Source: a virus
Virus record (IMG/VR): IMGVR_UViG_3300031227_004244
Location: 1 to 23,366 of that record
DNA: 23,366 nt
Reading direction: 5' to 3' (one strand)
The notes beneath the pieces are model-generated. The model saw only the letters and a program-made list of their open reading frames with translations, was not told the DNA's origin and ran no database searches. Within the stretch, counting starts at the first letter, position 1. Every line of letters starts with the position of its first letter. Below, in pieces: positions 15,134 to 22,563 of this stretch. The position numbers and the translations under genes were made by a program.

Positions 15134-15655
15134 TTAGATTCCTGTTGTGTCAAGAGAATCATGGTAGTTAATTCTTACTAAATACCTGGTGTACGCTCCC
15201 CAGGAGTCTGATTCATTCTTACCTATAATTCTAAGTTGATGCGTTGCTGTATTTGCAACAGAACTTACATCTAGTTCTATTGCAGATGTTCGATAGGTCG
15301 GGGTATGGGTTGCTATCATCACAGCGTTAGCGTTAACATCTGCCTGTGCTGGAGTTCCGCTACCATCATCTCCCTGTATTTCATAAATCTGGTCAGGGTC
15401 ATCACAAATCATAATCCAACCAGCCGTAGCCGTTGAAGCTCTATATTGCAAAGCAGTTCCAAGAACATACCCCGAGCTTACTCCACCTGCTTCAGCGGTT
15501 ACAATATTAACCCCACCATTAGCTTCTCCGTAAACCGGAGAAAACTGGTAAATCGCGGTTGCTGAGGCTTCTACATATACCCACCTAAAGCTTCTCTGTC
15601 TGCCCCAAGGTTTTAATCCAAAAGGGGCATCTACGCCATTACCTAAGATTCTCAT
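15134..15655 (-). CDS. Small head-associated (decoration-like) protein
   Basis: The start is ATG 15655, nine bases beyond a GGGAGG site. An apparent TTG three codons earlier sits directly on that site. This gives 173 residues. The opening MRILGNGVDAPFGLKPWGRQ resembles the PFGL/FGF-K/RPV start of small proteins often encoded next to the major capsid gene in podoviruses and related phages, some of which decorate the capsid. The rest is beta-rich, with Ala/Val/Thr-rich strands (TAEAGGVSSGYVLGTALQYR) and a region with acidic residues (DDPDQIYEIQGDDGSGTPAQ). The position right before the capsid gene supports a head role. No catalytic motif is visible. Decoration protein is the best guess, and a head completion role is possible. 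Confidence 0.55.
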   Translation of the reverse strand: MRILGNGVDAPFGLKPWGRQRSFRWVYVEASATAIYQFSPVYGEANGGVNIVTAEAGGVSSGYVLGTALQYRASTATAGWIMICDDPDQIYEIQGDDGSGTPAQADVNANAVMIATHTPTYRTSAIELDVSSVANTATHQLRIIGKNESDSWGAYTRYLVRINYHDSLDTTGI

Positions 15656-15670
15656 TAAAATCAACCTCCC

Positions 15671-16087
15671 TTAACTAATTTGAGCTGACACAGCGAAAGA
15701 CTTACTGTTTGATCTTATTTTATTCAACTCTTCCATCGCTGCTCTTTGGTTTTCTTGCCTGATATATTTCTGTGTTTTGCTTTGATTTGCGTAATACGCT
15801 GTCCTTTGCGCTTCTTTCTCTATTGGCATTGTGGCTAAAACCTCATCACCAACTTTAGGAGAATTTTCTCCGGCCTGCCAGCCTTCCCAGCCGTTCTTTT
15901 CTCTAAGTTTTGGATTACACCAACGCCCTGCCTCTCCTGGCTTAAGGTGTTTTTTCTCAGCCTCATGGTAAGCTTGCTCTTGAGTCTGTCGCTCCCAAGG
16001 CTCAACTACGTCGCTTTCGCCTATTGGAGGTTTAACCGCTTCTTCCATTGTCATCTTAATTTCTTCTTTCTTCTGTGTTTGTGCCAT
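15671..16087 (-). CDS. Small polar protein between scaffold and capsid genes, unknown function
   Basis: This is a 138-residue, highly charged protein with no membrane segment. The first 35 residues are Lys/Glu/Gln-rich and probably helical or disordered. The middle (PGEAGRWCNPKLREKNGWEG, W) resembles small phage proteins encoded in the head block that have a RWVN...GW motif, an approximate match only. The C-terminus is helical (AQRTAYYANQSKTQKYIRQE and on). It sits between the scaffold-like and head-decoration genes, so an assembly or head role is likely. I do not recognise a named family. It has a good AGGGAGA site. Confidence 0.5.
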   Translation of the reverse strand: MAQTQKKEEIKMTMEEAVKPPIGESDVVEPWERQTQEQAYHEAEKKHLKPGEAGRWCNPKLREKNGWEGWQAGENSPKVGDEVLATMPIEKEAQRTAYYANQSKTQKYIRQENQRAAMEELNKIRSNSKSFAVSAQIS

Positions 16088-16101
16088 ATCAATCTCCCTG
16101 G

Positions 16102-16962
16102 TTAAATATACTTAAAGTTAGATTTTATCTGAGCGAGCAGCTTTGGATCATTTCCCATAACATTAGCAGTAGCAATATCTTCATTAGTTAATGCAGCTGG
16201 CTGGCCTGAAGGTTGCTGCCTGTTTCCTGGAATGAAACTATTCTGAGAATTTTGGTTAAGCAATGTCTCTCTTGAGTCCAGTTGTTTATTTCTTGGAAAC
16301 AGAGCTGGATTCCTTAACTTTGCATTCTCTGCCGCAGCTATATATAACTGCTTCCCTTCAACTCCTGTCGCCTTTGCTAAAGCATTATATTCAGCTTTGA
16401 ATGACGCAAAGGCCGGTGAGCTAAAATCTTGCAACTCAGGATAATCAGTTTTGATTACAGCCTCGGGATTAACAGTAGGGGTTTCTTGCCGTGCAAAGTC
16501 AGGATCGACCAATGCTCTTTGTTTAAATTTCGCATATTGGTGTTCCTCTCTTGCGGCATCCCTTGCTATCCTTATATTATTAACGTCTGCGGCATTCTCG
16601 TCAGACATAGAGGCATAGTCCTCTAACTGCTTGTCAGTAATATTTAACAAGGGGTTTTCTTTCTGCTCTACTTGCTGCTTTGGAACTTCGTTAATTCTAT
16701 TCAAACTTTGCTGAGTTAATGCCTGCTGTTGCTGTGCGAAGTTTTTATAAAAAACAGCTTCATCTTCAGCCTTGGTTTGCTTTCTTCTGGCTTCTGCGAT
16801 TCTATTTTCTACAGGGACTCCCCCTTCGTCCAATTCAACAGTATTCCCACTTGTTACGCCCTGAGAATTAGGCGGTATGTTCTGCTCTGTTCCCTGGGAT
16901 GATGAGTCCGCAAGTTGCTGGTTTAGCAAGTTGTTGTTTACATCTATTGGTAAATCTGGCAT
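16102..16962 (-). CDS. Scaffolding-like protein
   Basis: This is a 286-residue protein, very rich in Gln, Asn, Glu and Ala, with long helical stretches (IAEARRKQTKAEDEAVFYKN, then FAQQQQALTQQSLNRINEVP) and a disordered N-terminus (LLNQQLADSSSQGTEQN). Such composition, and the position between portal and capsid genes, are typical of phage scaffolding proteins, which direct procapsid assembly and are released. The C-terminus is short and basic/hydrophobic (LLAQIKSNFKYI), as in scaffolds that use a C-terminal helix to hold the capsid protein. No protease motif is visible. It follows an intrinsic terminator (16994-17022) and has a strong AAAGGAGC site, so a promoter serving the capsid unit may lie close by, although I see none clearly. 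Confidence 0.65.
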   Translation of the reverse strand: MPDLPIDVNNNLLNQQLADSSSQGTEQNIPPNSQGVTSGNTVELDEGGVPVENRIAEARRKQTKAEDEAVFYKNFAQQQQALTQQSLNRINEVPKQQVEQKENPLLNITDKQLEDYASMSDENAADVNNIRIARDAAREEHQYAKFKQRALVDPDFARQETPTVNPEAVIKTDYPELQDFSSPAFASFKAEYNALAKATGVEGKQLYIAAAENAKLRNPALFPRNKQLDSRETLLNQNSQNSFIPGNRQQPSGQPAALTNEDIATANVMGNDPKLLAQIKSNFKYI

Positions 16963-16993
16963 TTTAAAGCTCCTTTAATTTATCCATAAAAAA

Positions 16994-17022
16994 AGCCATT
17001 ACGACATAGCTACGTAATGGCT
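16994..17022 (-). terminator. Intrinsic terminator between portal unit and capsid unit
   Basis: The minus-strand RNA has a perfect 10-base stem (AGCCATTACG paired with CGTAATGGCT) with a nine-base loop, followed directly by a run of seven U. This is a textbook rho-independent terminator. It lies in the 110-base gap after the 95-residue gene and before the scaffold-like gene. A second, weaker hairpin (CTCAGGGAGTCATGACCTTGAG, seven pairs including one G-U) lies just upstream on the same strand, at 17038-17059. No other function is seen in the gap. Confidence 0.85.
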
Positions 17023-17037
17023 CTTTTGCTTTATGGT

Positions 17038-17059
17038 CTCAAGGTCATGACTCCCTGAG
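17038..17059 (-). promoter_or_regulatory. Weak hairpin just before the terminator
   Basis: On the minus strand this reads CTCAGGGAGTCATGACCTTGAG, with seven pairs (one G-U) around an eight-base loop. It sits 14 bases after the stop of the 95-residue gene and ahead of the strong terminator, so it could be a tandem 3' stabiliser or a protein-binding element. It is weak and may be chance. Confidence 0.3.
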
Positions 17060-17072
17060 AATTTTACATGTC

Positions 17073-17360
17073 TTATTTTTTGTTCTTAGCCAACTTCTTC
17101 TGTTCTTTTTCGCACTGCATTTCGTACGACCTAACCATATAATCCAGGATATTCATACTATGTTTTGTCCCTTGATATCGCCCCCTTTCTGTGTGATATA
17201 CTTTTTCATCTAACCCAACATCAAGGATATTTTTAGCAATATTACCCATTGTTCCTTGTAATACTTTTTGATACTTTTTCCATCCTGGATGGGCTGTTAA
17301 AGACTTAAAGTCTACGTAATCTTCTGGTTCTACGTTAATCGTTAAAGGTGCTACTTTCAA
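17073..17360 (-). CDS. Small protein following the portal gene, unknown
   Basis: This is a 95-residue protein that starts at TTG 17360. The portal stop TAA and this TTG are directly joined, and the portal gene's last codons (GGA GGT) supply the GGAGG ribosome site, so translation is probably coupled. The only later Met is at residue 38. It is polar and helical: VEPEDYVDFKSLTAHPGWKK, then YQKVLQGTMGNIAKNILDVG, and a Lys-rich end (EKEQKKLAKNKK). The HPGWKxxQxxL pattern is seen in small proteins encoded just after the portal in several podoviruses. Its function is not established to my knowledge. It could support portal or scaffold assembly. Confidence 0.6.
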   Translation of the reverse strand: MKVAPLTINVEPEDYVDFKSLTAHPGWKKYQKVLQGTMGNIAKNILDVGLDEKVYHTERGRYQGTKHSMNILDYMVRSYEMQCEKEQKKLAKNKK

Positions 17361-19688
17361 TTAACCTCCCGTCCCAGGCGTTCCCCCTGGTGGCATATTA
17401 GGATTAGTCTTAGGTCTTTGTATGCCTCCTGGTTGCTGCATTGGAAACATACTTTCGCCCTGCTTCTGGGCAGCGTTCATAGCTGCTATCTTTGCCATTT
17501 CTTTACGTTGAAGTTGTGTCCGGTGTTGCAATATATGTGTCTTGAATAACGGCATCCTGTCTAGTTCTATTAGTGCAGCATTAGGAACCTGCACTCCGTC
17601 CATTTCCGTTGAGCCTTCGATAAAATCTTCTATCTTAGCTAAATGGTCAGGGTCATCATCCAGGACGTTAACTTCTATCTTCTCGCCCTGCATCATCTTC
17701 ATGTTCTCTATGTCCTGATCTTCTACAGGATTATTAGGAGGCTTTGTCAACATCTTATGATAGTAAGGAATTTCATAATCCAAGCATAGTTTTTTAGCCA
17801 TGTAGTAAATGTTGTGCGGCTGCACAATTCCTAACTGCAACATCATTGGGTTCATGAACTGTTGGAATAATAGAATGTCTGCCTGTCTTAAAAATTCTTT
17901 ATTTATATTGTCGATAGAGGTATTGAACGCCATGTCCGGCAAATCTCTCAGTTCTTCCTGTGTGATATCTAAGAACAACGGCTCTCCGTCCTCTCCCATC
18001 TGTCTAAAAATCTGTGTCTTTGGAGCGTATGCCCTCTCTAGTTTATATGCCTGCTTTAAGGCTTCTTTATATCCAAGCAGGAAACGTCTTAAAACCACCC
18101 TTGTTCTTATGTTTATTTCAGCTATTAGTTTTAATGTCGTCCCGACTGGCTGCCTTGAAGATTGCTGCTTCCCAAATGTTGCATCTGAGACTCCGGTTAC
18201 TTTCTCTGCAAACTGACCTTGAAGGGCAATGTCCTGTAAAGCAAAATTAGGGTTCTGCGGGAATTGCATGAACGCTAAATCGTCCATCTCGCCAACAGGC
18301 ACGAATGTTCCTGGTTCAATCTCAATCTTTTTATCTTCCATGTTTGACTGGGTGGAAGACCCAAGTTTAACCTTCCCCATTGGAGTAGAGATAAGGGTAG
18401 AATAATCAAGCCATAAGTTATAAGAAACATCGCTCCCCTCCTGTAAACTCTCCAGGCTTTCAGGGATACCAATACCCCAGATCGACTCTTCGTCCTCTAT
18501 GTCATAGTTAGAGAAGGTGAAAGGTCTCTCCCCGTGAGGGTAGATCATGTGTAAATGTCTTACGTTAGCTATCTTGTTTATCTTTGGAATGTAAGTTACT
18601 ATTATCTCTTCAAGCTTCCCTGTCCCTGAGATATCGTAAGAGTAAAAACATTTTCTTGCCCTGATTTCTGATATATACTCATTCCCAGTACTATCTTCAT
18701 CAATGCCCTGGTTATCTTTAACGACATCTGTTATTGGAGTATCGTTCTCGCTCTCCTTATCTGACTTGCATTTTTTTATTAACTCTATGTCCTCTTGCTT
18801 TAAGCTATCATAAACACCTTCTTTAAACTTAAAATCAATAGCGAAAGGATTTTCCGTGAATCTAAGTTGCACCCATCTGGCAGCTTGGAAGTCAGTTGCG
18901 TTTTGATCAAAGTAAATATCGTCAAGGTTAAGAGGCGCGATTTGCGCTCCGTCATACTTAACTGCCATTTTATGCTTATCAACATACAGCACCATATTAT
19001 CTGTGTCTGGATAGAAATCTAAGACCTCTTTGTCGTCTTTAGCCTTCACGTTACTATCTATCATCGTCTTTCTTTTAACTTTTATTTCATACTTGTATTC
19101 ACCTATAGTGCGATAATTAGCCTCTGCACCATACATCTGCACAACGACAGAGTTTACTTTTATATCGAAAGCCTGATCATCTGCAATGTCTTCCGGGGAC
19201 AGCTCAAATGTTTCAACTTCTATATTAGGTTTAATCTCTCGCTCGTAGTATGTGTAAAAAACCACTACCCCGTCTTGCGCTACCTTGTTAATGCTCCTGT
19301 CAAGATTGCGCTCATGGTTCTTGGTGTAGTTCTTGAGTTTACCGTTGAACCATTTTTCTTTCTTCTCTGTAGCCTCAACGTCCTCTCTTGATGTTGGTTG
19401 GAAGTGTACTATCTGCTCAGAGTCATGAATGGCCTCAAACATTTTTGCGGCTATTGCAGTCTTGTGGCTCTTTGTTATCGGCAGAGATAAGTCGGCCTGC
19501 CAGTCCTCTTTTTCTTTCCCCTTCTGCAAAAGGCCTTTAGTCTGCTCCTGAAATCTGGCAAGCTTAGTCCTCATGCCCTTAGAAGAAACGTCTATATCTT
19601 GATTATAGTCATGCTTAATCATTGCGCATAACTCTTTATTCTGTTTTTCTGTTAATTTAATCTTTTTGCTTTTAGTTGTGTTTATCAT
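17361..19688 (-). CDS. Portal protein
   Basis: This is a 775-residue protein. Its size and helical/beta composition fit the large portal proteins of P22-like and other podoviruses, which form the dodecameric DNA entry ring at one capsid vertex. A characteristic stretch lies at about residues 495-555 (VTGVSDATFGKQQSSRQPVG, then TTLKLIAEINIRTRVVLRRF), where a conserved Gly/Thr-rich tunnel segment is followed by a long helix. The region 400-430 (PHGERPFTFSNYDIEDEESI) is typical as well, a GERPF-type motif before the WGIGIPE loop. The C-terminal 35 residues are Met/Gln/Pro/Gly-rich and disordered. Its ATG 19688 overlaps the terminase stop (ATGA), the usual packaging order of terminase then portal. 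Confidence 0.9.
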   Translation of the reverse strand: MINTTKSKKIKLTEKQNKELCAMIKHDYNQDIDVSSKGMRTKLARFQEQTKGLLQKGKEKEDWQADLSLPITKSHKTAIAAKMFEAIHDSEQIVHFQPTSREDVEATEKKEKWFNGKLKNYTKNHERNLDRSINKVAQDGVVVFYTYYEREIKPNIEVETFELSPEDIADDQAFDIKVNSVVVQMYGAEANYRTIGEYKYEIKVKRKTMIDSNVKAKDDKEVLDFYPDTDNMVLYVDKHKMAVKYDGAQIAPLNLDDIYFDQNATDFQAARWVQLRFTENPFAIDFKFKEGVYDSLKQEDIELIKKCKSDKESENDTPITDVVKDNQGIDEDSTGNEYISEIRARKCFYSYDISGTGKLEEIIVTYIPKINKIANVRHLHMIYPHGERPFTFSNYDIEDEESIWGIGIPESLESLQEGSDVSYNLWLDYSTLISTPMGKVKLGSSTQSNMEDKKIEIEPGTFVPVGEMDDLAFMQFPQNPNFALQDIALQGQFAEKVTGVSDATFGKQQSSRQPVGTTLKLIAEINIRTRVVLRRFLLGYKEALKQAYKLERAYAPKTQIFRQMGEDGEPLFLDITQEELRDLPDMAFNTSIDNINKEFLRQADILLFQQFMNPMMLQLGIVQPHNIYYMAKKLCLDYEIPYYHKMLTKPPNNPVEDQDIENMKMMQGEKIEVNVLDDDPDHLAKIEDFIEGSTEMDGVQVPNAALIELDRMPLFKTHILQHRTQLQRKEMAKIAAMNAAQKQGESMFPMQQPGGIQRPKTNPNMPPGGTPGTGG

Positions 19689-21298
19689 TTTGCGTAACTA
19701 TACCGACCTTCAACGAGGTTTTTATATTTATACAACATATACTTTCTTGTGTGTTTCTCCAAATACCTTAAACAATCATGAGGATGCTCGTAATATCCTT
19801 CCTTTTTATACTTATGTGCTATTGCCCCGTCCTTACGTTTTTCAAAGGATAGGTTTCTAAACATCTCAACGCCTAAGGTGTTCGATCTGTTAACGATAAA
19901 ATTAGGGACTTTATGTTCTCTTAACTTAAGGTCGGCCCTTATAATCTTTACACTCTCAGGCTCAGTCTCGTCATTTTTAATCCTCTCGAACGTGTATCTT
20001 GGATATAAACCAAACGTATTCATTACCTGAATACTTGAACCTCTTGAACTCTTTTCCTGTACACCACCGTAAGCATCACAAAAATCATTAAATTCAATTT
20101 TTGTGTTAGAGTTAAAAAAGGGAAGCAACTGCTCTGCTTTTATTCTGTTGTATATATTTTTCGGTAAATATTCTCTTTTTTTATCTGAACCTACCCTGTA
20201 AAATTTAAGGTTTTTGTCAACCAGCAATTCCCCTGAAAGAAACATTCCTAGCCAGCACAGGTCTATATCATCTAAATCTGAACCAAGATATGTGTGCAGC
20301 CAAAGCATTTGATCTTGCTTGTTAATCTGCGCCCATATTATAGAGGGATGCCGATATCCGAAATCCCAAGCTCTAAAAGCAACACTATGTGGGTCAACTT
20401 CCAAGTCTTGGACGTGTATCCTATGGTTAAATTCCTTGTAATATCTTCCTGTGTAGTTTACTTTCTTGCCTTCAATTTGCTCTTCGTAAGCTTCTTCTGA
20501 CATCTGCCCTGTAGCTACTAGTTTAAGTAGCCTACTCTTTTCTTTCTCTACGTTTGGAGCCCAGTGAGGATTCTCATAACTTGGTGCTTCCCTACTAAAA
20601 TAATCTATTTCTGCAGGATTTTGCCCTAACTTATAAAAATCATCCATGAAATCACTAACATCAGAGCTAGTACTTGGGATAGACAGCCTTCCCTCTCTTG
20701 AAGTTAATGTTTGCTGTAAAAACTTCTCCCAAATCTCACGAAGAAATAACGATCCCTCTGACAGGATGATCCAGTCAAGTTCATCTCCAAGCAAACTTAC
20801 ACGATTATCGAAACTCTTAACAATTATCTCTACTGGTTGTGGGCTTAATCCAAGCTCTGGTTTCTGTAATGCTATATCGTAAGCCCAGTAAAACTTTAAA
20901 TACATCTGCCCCTGAACTGGGTTGTTAGTCTTGCGCTCAATCTTGTAGATCATGTCCTTTAGTCCACTCCTGGGGAACGTGGAGCCACCAAACAGAGCGT
21001 CCCAGATATACCGCCACTCTTTCTCTCCAAGAGAATAGTTAGGCGCTACAATCCATCCTCTACTGCCTGGAGTGCAGATTAAATCCATAACATCCATAGC
21101 AGCAAAAAGGCTCTTACCCCACCGCCTGCCTGAACGTATAGTTTTAAATCTACTTTCATTCTCGTGACAAATGATCTGTCCCGGATGTGGTTTATATCCA
21201 ATAATGTCAAAGAGCCCTGGTGTGTATACTCGCTCACCACTTTCGCTAACATCCCAACGACCGAGTTGGTTTTTTATCGCTACCTTTAGTTTGCCCAT
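19685..21298 (-). CDS. terL: Terminase large subunit
   Basis: This is a 537-residue ATPase-nuclease that pumps and cuts DNA at the portal. Walker A-like GRRWGKS is at 57-63. The Walker B region reads DWIILSE (175-181), where the usual Asp before the catalytic Glu is Ser. A motif like that of adenine binding/arginine (YSLGEKEWRYIW, about 88-99) lies between them. The nuclease domain starts with AWDFGYRHPSI (about 310-320), with the first acidic residue Asp312, then FCDAYGGVQEKSSRGSSIQV (about 407-424; Asp409), and ends with EHPHDCLRYL (about 504-513; Asp508). All parts needed for packaging seem present. It overlaps the zinc-ribbon gene before it (TAATG) and the portal gene after it. No standard small terminase gene is visible beside it. 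Confidence 0.93.
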   Translation of the reverse strand: MGKLKVAIKNQLGRWDVSESGERVYTPGLFDIIGYKPHPGQIICHENESRFKTIRSGRRWGKSLFAAMDVMDLICTPGSRGWIVAPNYSLGEKEWRYIWDALFGGSTFPRSGLKDMIYKIERKTNNPVQGQMYLKFYWAYDIALQKPELGLSPQPVEIIVKSFDNRVSLLGDELDWIILSEGSLFLREIWEKFLQQTLTSREGRLSIPSTSSDVSDFMDDFYKLGQNPAEIDYFSREAPSYENPHWAPNVEKEKSRLLKLVATGQMSEEAYEEQIEGKKVNYTGRYYKEFNHRIHVQDLEVDPHSVAFRAWDFGYRHPSIIWAQINKQDQMLWLHTYLGSDLDDIDLCWLGMFLSGELLVDKNLKFYRVGSDKKREYLPKNIYNRIKAEQLLPFFNSNTKIEFNDFCDAYGGVQEKSSRGSSIQVMNTFGLYPRYTFERIKNDETEPESVKIIRADLKLREHKVPNFIVNRSNTLGVEMFRNLSFEKRKDGAIAHKYKKEGYYEHPHDCLRYLEKHTRKYMLYKYKNLVEGRYSYAK

Positions 21299-21597
21299 TA
21301 GTGCAGTGCTACTTTTTCGTGTTCGACAACTTTCTCAACATCTTCATCTGGCAATTCGTTTGATTGGTTAGGCAAATATTTAAACATCGGGAACTGCCCT
21401 TTGATGCTGTACTCTCTGCCGCACCCTTTGCATTGATGAATTAAAGAGAATCCGGGCTTATGATGATTACTTACCAAGACTACAGGGTACATGATCTTTT
21501 TGCCTGTGTTATACATGAAACCTTTTTTGCAGAACTTACAAATTACGTCTATTTGAACTGCGCTGATATCACGTTCTATGATTGTTTCTTTTGGCAT
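21298..21597 (-). CDS. Zinc-ribbon protein directly before terL
   Basis: The start is ATG 21597, three bases after an AGAGG site. A longer reading from TTG 21615 would begin inside the terminator hairpin's U tract, so it is rejected. This gives 99 residues. Cys20-X2-Cys23 (ICKFCKKGF) and Cys56-X2-Cys59 (CKGCGREY) are two zinc-binding knuckles about 33 residues apart, a zinc-ribbon or rubredoxin-like layout. Between them lies a basic/hydrophobic part (KKIMYPVVLVSNHHKPGFSL). The gene overlaps the terL start (TAATG), so it should be made in step with the terminase. The small terminase subunit is usually encoded here and normally has a helix-turn-helix fold, which this is not. It could be a DNA-binding packaging factor. 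The function is otherwise unknown. Confidence 0.7.
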   Translation of the reverse strand: MPKETIIERDISAVQIDVICKFCKKGFMYNTGKKIMYPVVLVSNHHKPGFSLIHQCKGCGREYSIKGQFPMFKYLPNQSNELPDEDVEKVVEHEKVALH

Positions 21598-21617
21598 AAT
21601 CCTCTTTTCCCACAAAA

Positions 21618-21649
21618 AAAGGCATATCGCGTGCGCACGATATGCCTTT
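21618..21649 (-). terminator. Intrinsic terminator before the terminase operon
   Basis: The minus-strand RNA has a 12-base perfect stem (AAAGGCATATCG paired with CGATATGCCTTT) around an eight-base loop (TGCGCACG), directly followed by a run of seven U. It should end transcripts from the resolvase/lysozyme side, and the zinc-ribbon/terL unit then needs either read-through or its own promoter. The gap from 21598 to 21693 otherwise holds only three CTAG tetramers. Confidence 0.85.
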
Positions 21650-21693
21650 AAGAGTGGTTTCTCTAGCCTGGGGGACTAGTTATCTAGTTAAGT

Positions 21694-21771
21694 TTAATGG
21701 TCGATAATAAAATCTCCTATAAGTAATACAGCGAGAATCCCCATTCCCACTATGAAGGTTATGTATTTCAT
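21694..21771 (-). CDS. Possible 25-residue single-helix membrane peptide
   Basis: A tiny ORF, ATG 21771 to TAA 21694, encodes Met-Lys-Tyr-Ile followed by a mostly hydrophobic helix (FIVGMGILAVLLIGDFII) and Asp-His. That is one transmembrane span with almost nothing else. The ribosome site is weak (GGGAA). It lies shortly after the lysozyme and the 56-residue ORF and just before the terminator. A small membrane peptide near a lysozyme could take part in lysis or its control, but a chance ORF of this length is also likely, so confidence is low. Confidence 0.35.
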   Translation of the reverse strand: MKYITFIVGMGILAVLLIGDFIIDH

Positions 21772-21809
21772 TTCATTAATTCCCGTTGAGTTTTGTGGCT
21801 GTTATTTGT

Positions 21810-21980
21810 TCATTTAACAGCCATAAGTGTCTCTCGTACAGCTTTGTCCATTTTACGATGAAACTCTTTGCTTTTTTGAACGCGTACTTGCCTGAGAAAT
21901 TCATCCATCGTCGTCCATTGCTTGCCTATCCGCCGTCCGGCCTTTATGAGTTTACCACGGTCTATTTTATATACACTCAT
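21810..21980 (-). CDS. Small basic protein coupled to the lysozyme gene
   Basis: This ORF runs from ATG 21980, whose first three bases overlap the lysozyme stop (ATGA), to TGA 21810, and gives 56 residues. It is strongly basic and helical (VYKIDRGKLIKAGRRIGKQW, then TTMDEFLRQVRVQKSKEFHR, KMDKAVRETLMAVK), with no membrane segment. The start-stop overlap is the same type used throughout this phage, which supports it as a real gene. Its charge suggests nucleic-acid or membrane-phosphate contact. It is too small for a usual small terminase and I recognise no family. Confidence 0.6.
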   Translation of the reverse strand: MSVYKIDRGKLIKAGRRIGKQWTTMDEFLRQVRVQKSKEFHRKMDKAVRETLMAVK

Positions 21981-22555
21981 TTAGCAGCCTCCAGCAACAA
22001 CCCTATGTTTTCCTCTGCCCTATGGAAGGTATTCTTACCACCCCGATCTTCCAAAGCAGCAACAACACTATTAATTTGAGCGTAATATACGCTAAATTTA
22101 TCCTGCTTTTGACCGTCGCTCCACTTGATTTCTCTTGCTGCATTCCAATATTTCCCATCCCTGATATATTGAATCATTTTCTTAAAGCCGAGAAACCTGG
22201 TCATTCCCATATTGAACATCATGTCATCCATTACCGTCAATACTTCATAGGGCATTTCTCTGAGATGGACTTTTCTGTTGCTTGCATCAACCCCAAAACT
22301 ATCCTTGCCGAAGACAGCCATTACATCCTTAAGGCTCTTTATAGTATCTTCATGCAAAAACGCGTCTGCTATCTCTTCAGAATAGGGTGGAGATTTAACC
22401 CAATCGTAACCAAACTCTTTAACTATTGCTTCAGGAATATGATTATTCTCAAAGTTATGACCTTTTAAGCCGGTTAAATACCCTTGGCTGTCATAATAAA
22501 AACCAGGAACAAAGCCTTCAAATTTTCCTTTTCTGTCGATTAAGTTTTTGAACAT
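21977..22555 (-). CDS. T4-type lysozyme (GH24 endolysin)
   Basis: A start at ATG 22555, nine bases after the resolvase stop, gives 192 residues. A longer reading from TTG 22588 would overlap the resolvase by 25 bases. The catalytic stretch (KFEGFVPGFYYDSQGYLTGL, then KGH) contains Glu, nine residues on Asp and six further Thr, the exact spacing of the catalytic Glu11, Asp20 and Thr26 of T4 lysozyme. The helical rest ends in the expected way (NMGMTRFLGFKKMIQYIRDG, then KYWNAAREIKWS, as in the FxxMxxALxxxxWxxAA part of GH24). It cleaves peptidoglycan glycan strands. There is no signal peptide, so it would need a holin or other pore. It is far from the holin-like gene, but close to the tiny membrane ORF. 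Coupled to the next ORF by ATGA overlap. Confidence 0.8.
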   Translation of the reverse strand: MFKNLIDRKGKFEGFVPGFYYDSQGYLTGLKGHNFENNHIPEAIVKEFGYDWVKSPPYSEEIADAFLHEDTIKSLKDVMAVFGKDSFGVDASNRKVHLREMPYEVLTVMDDMMFNMGMTRFLGFKKMIQYIRDGKYWNAAREIKWSDGQKQDKFSVYYAQINSVVAALEDRGGKNTFHRAEENIGLLLEAAK

Positions 22556-22563
22556 TGTTTTTA

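Noticed and set aside
21598-21615. Longer start (TTG) for the zinc-ribbon protein
   Set aside because: It begins in the U tract of the terminator and has no ribosome site, while ATG 21597 follows an AGAGG.
22022-22468. 148-residue plus-strand open frame
   Set aside because: It is antisense to the lysozyme gene, which has clear catalytic residues with T4 spacing.
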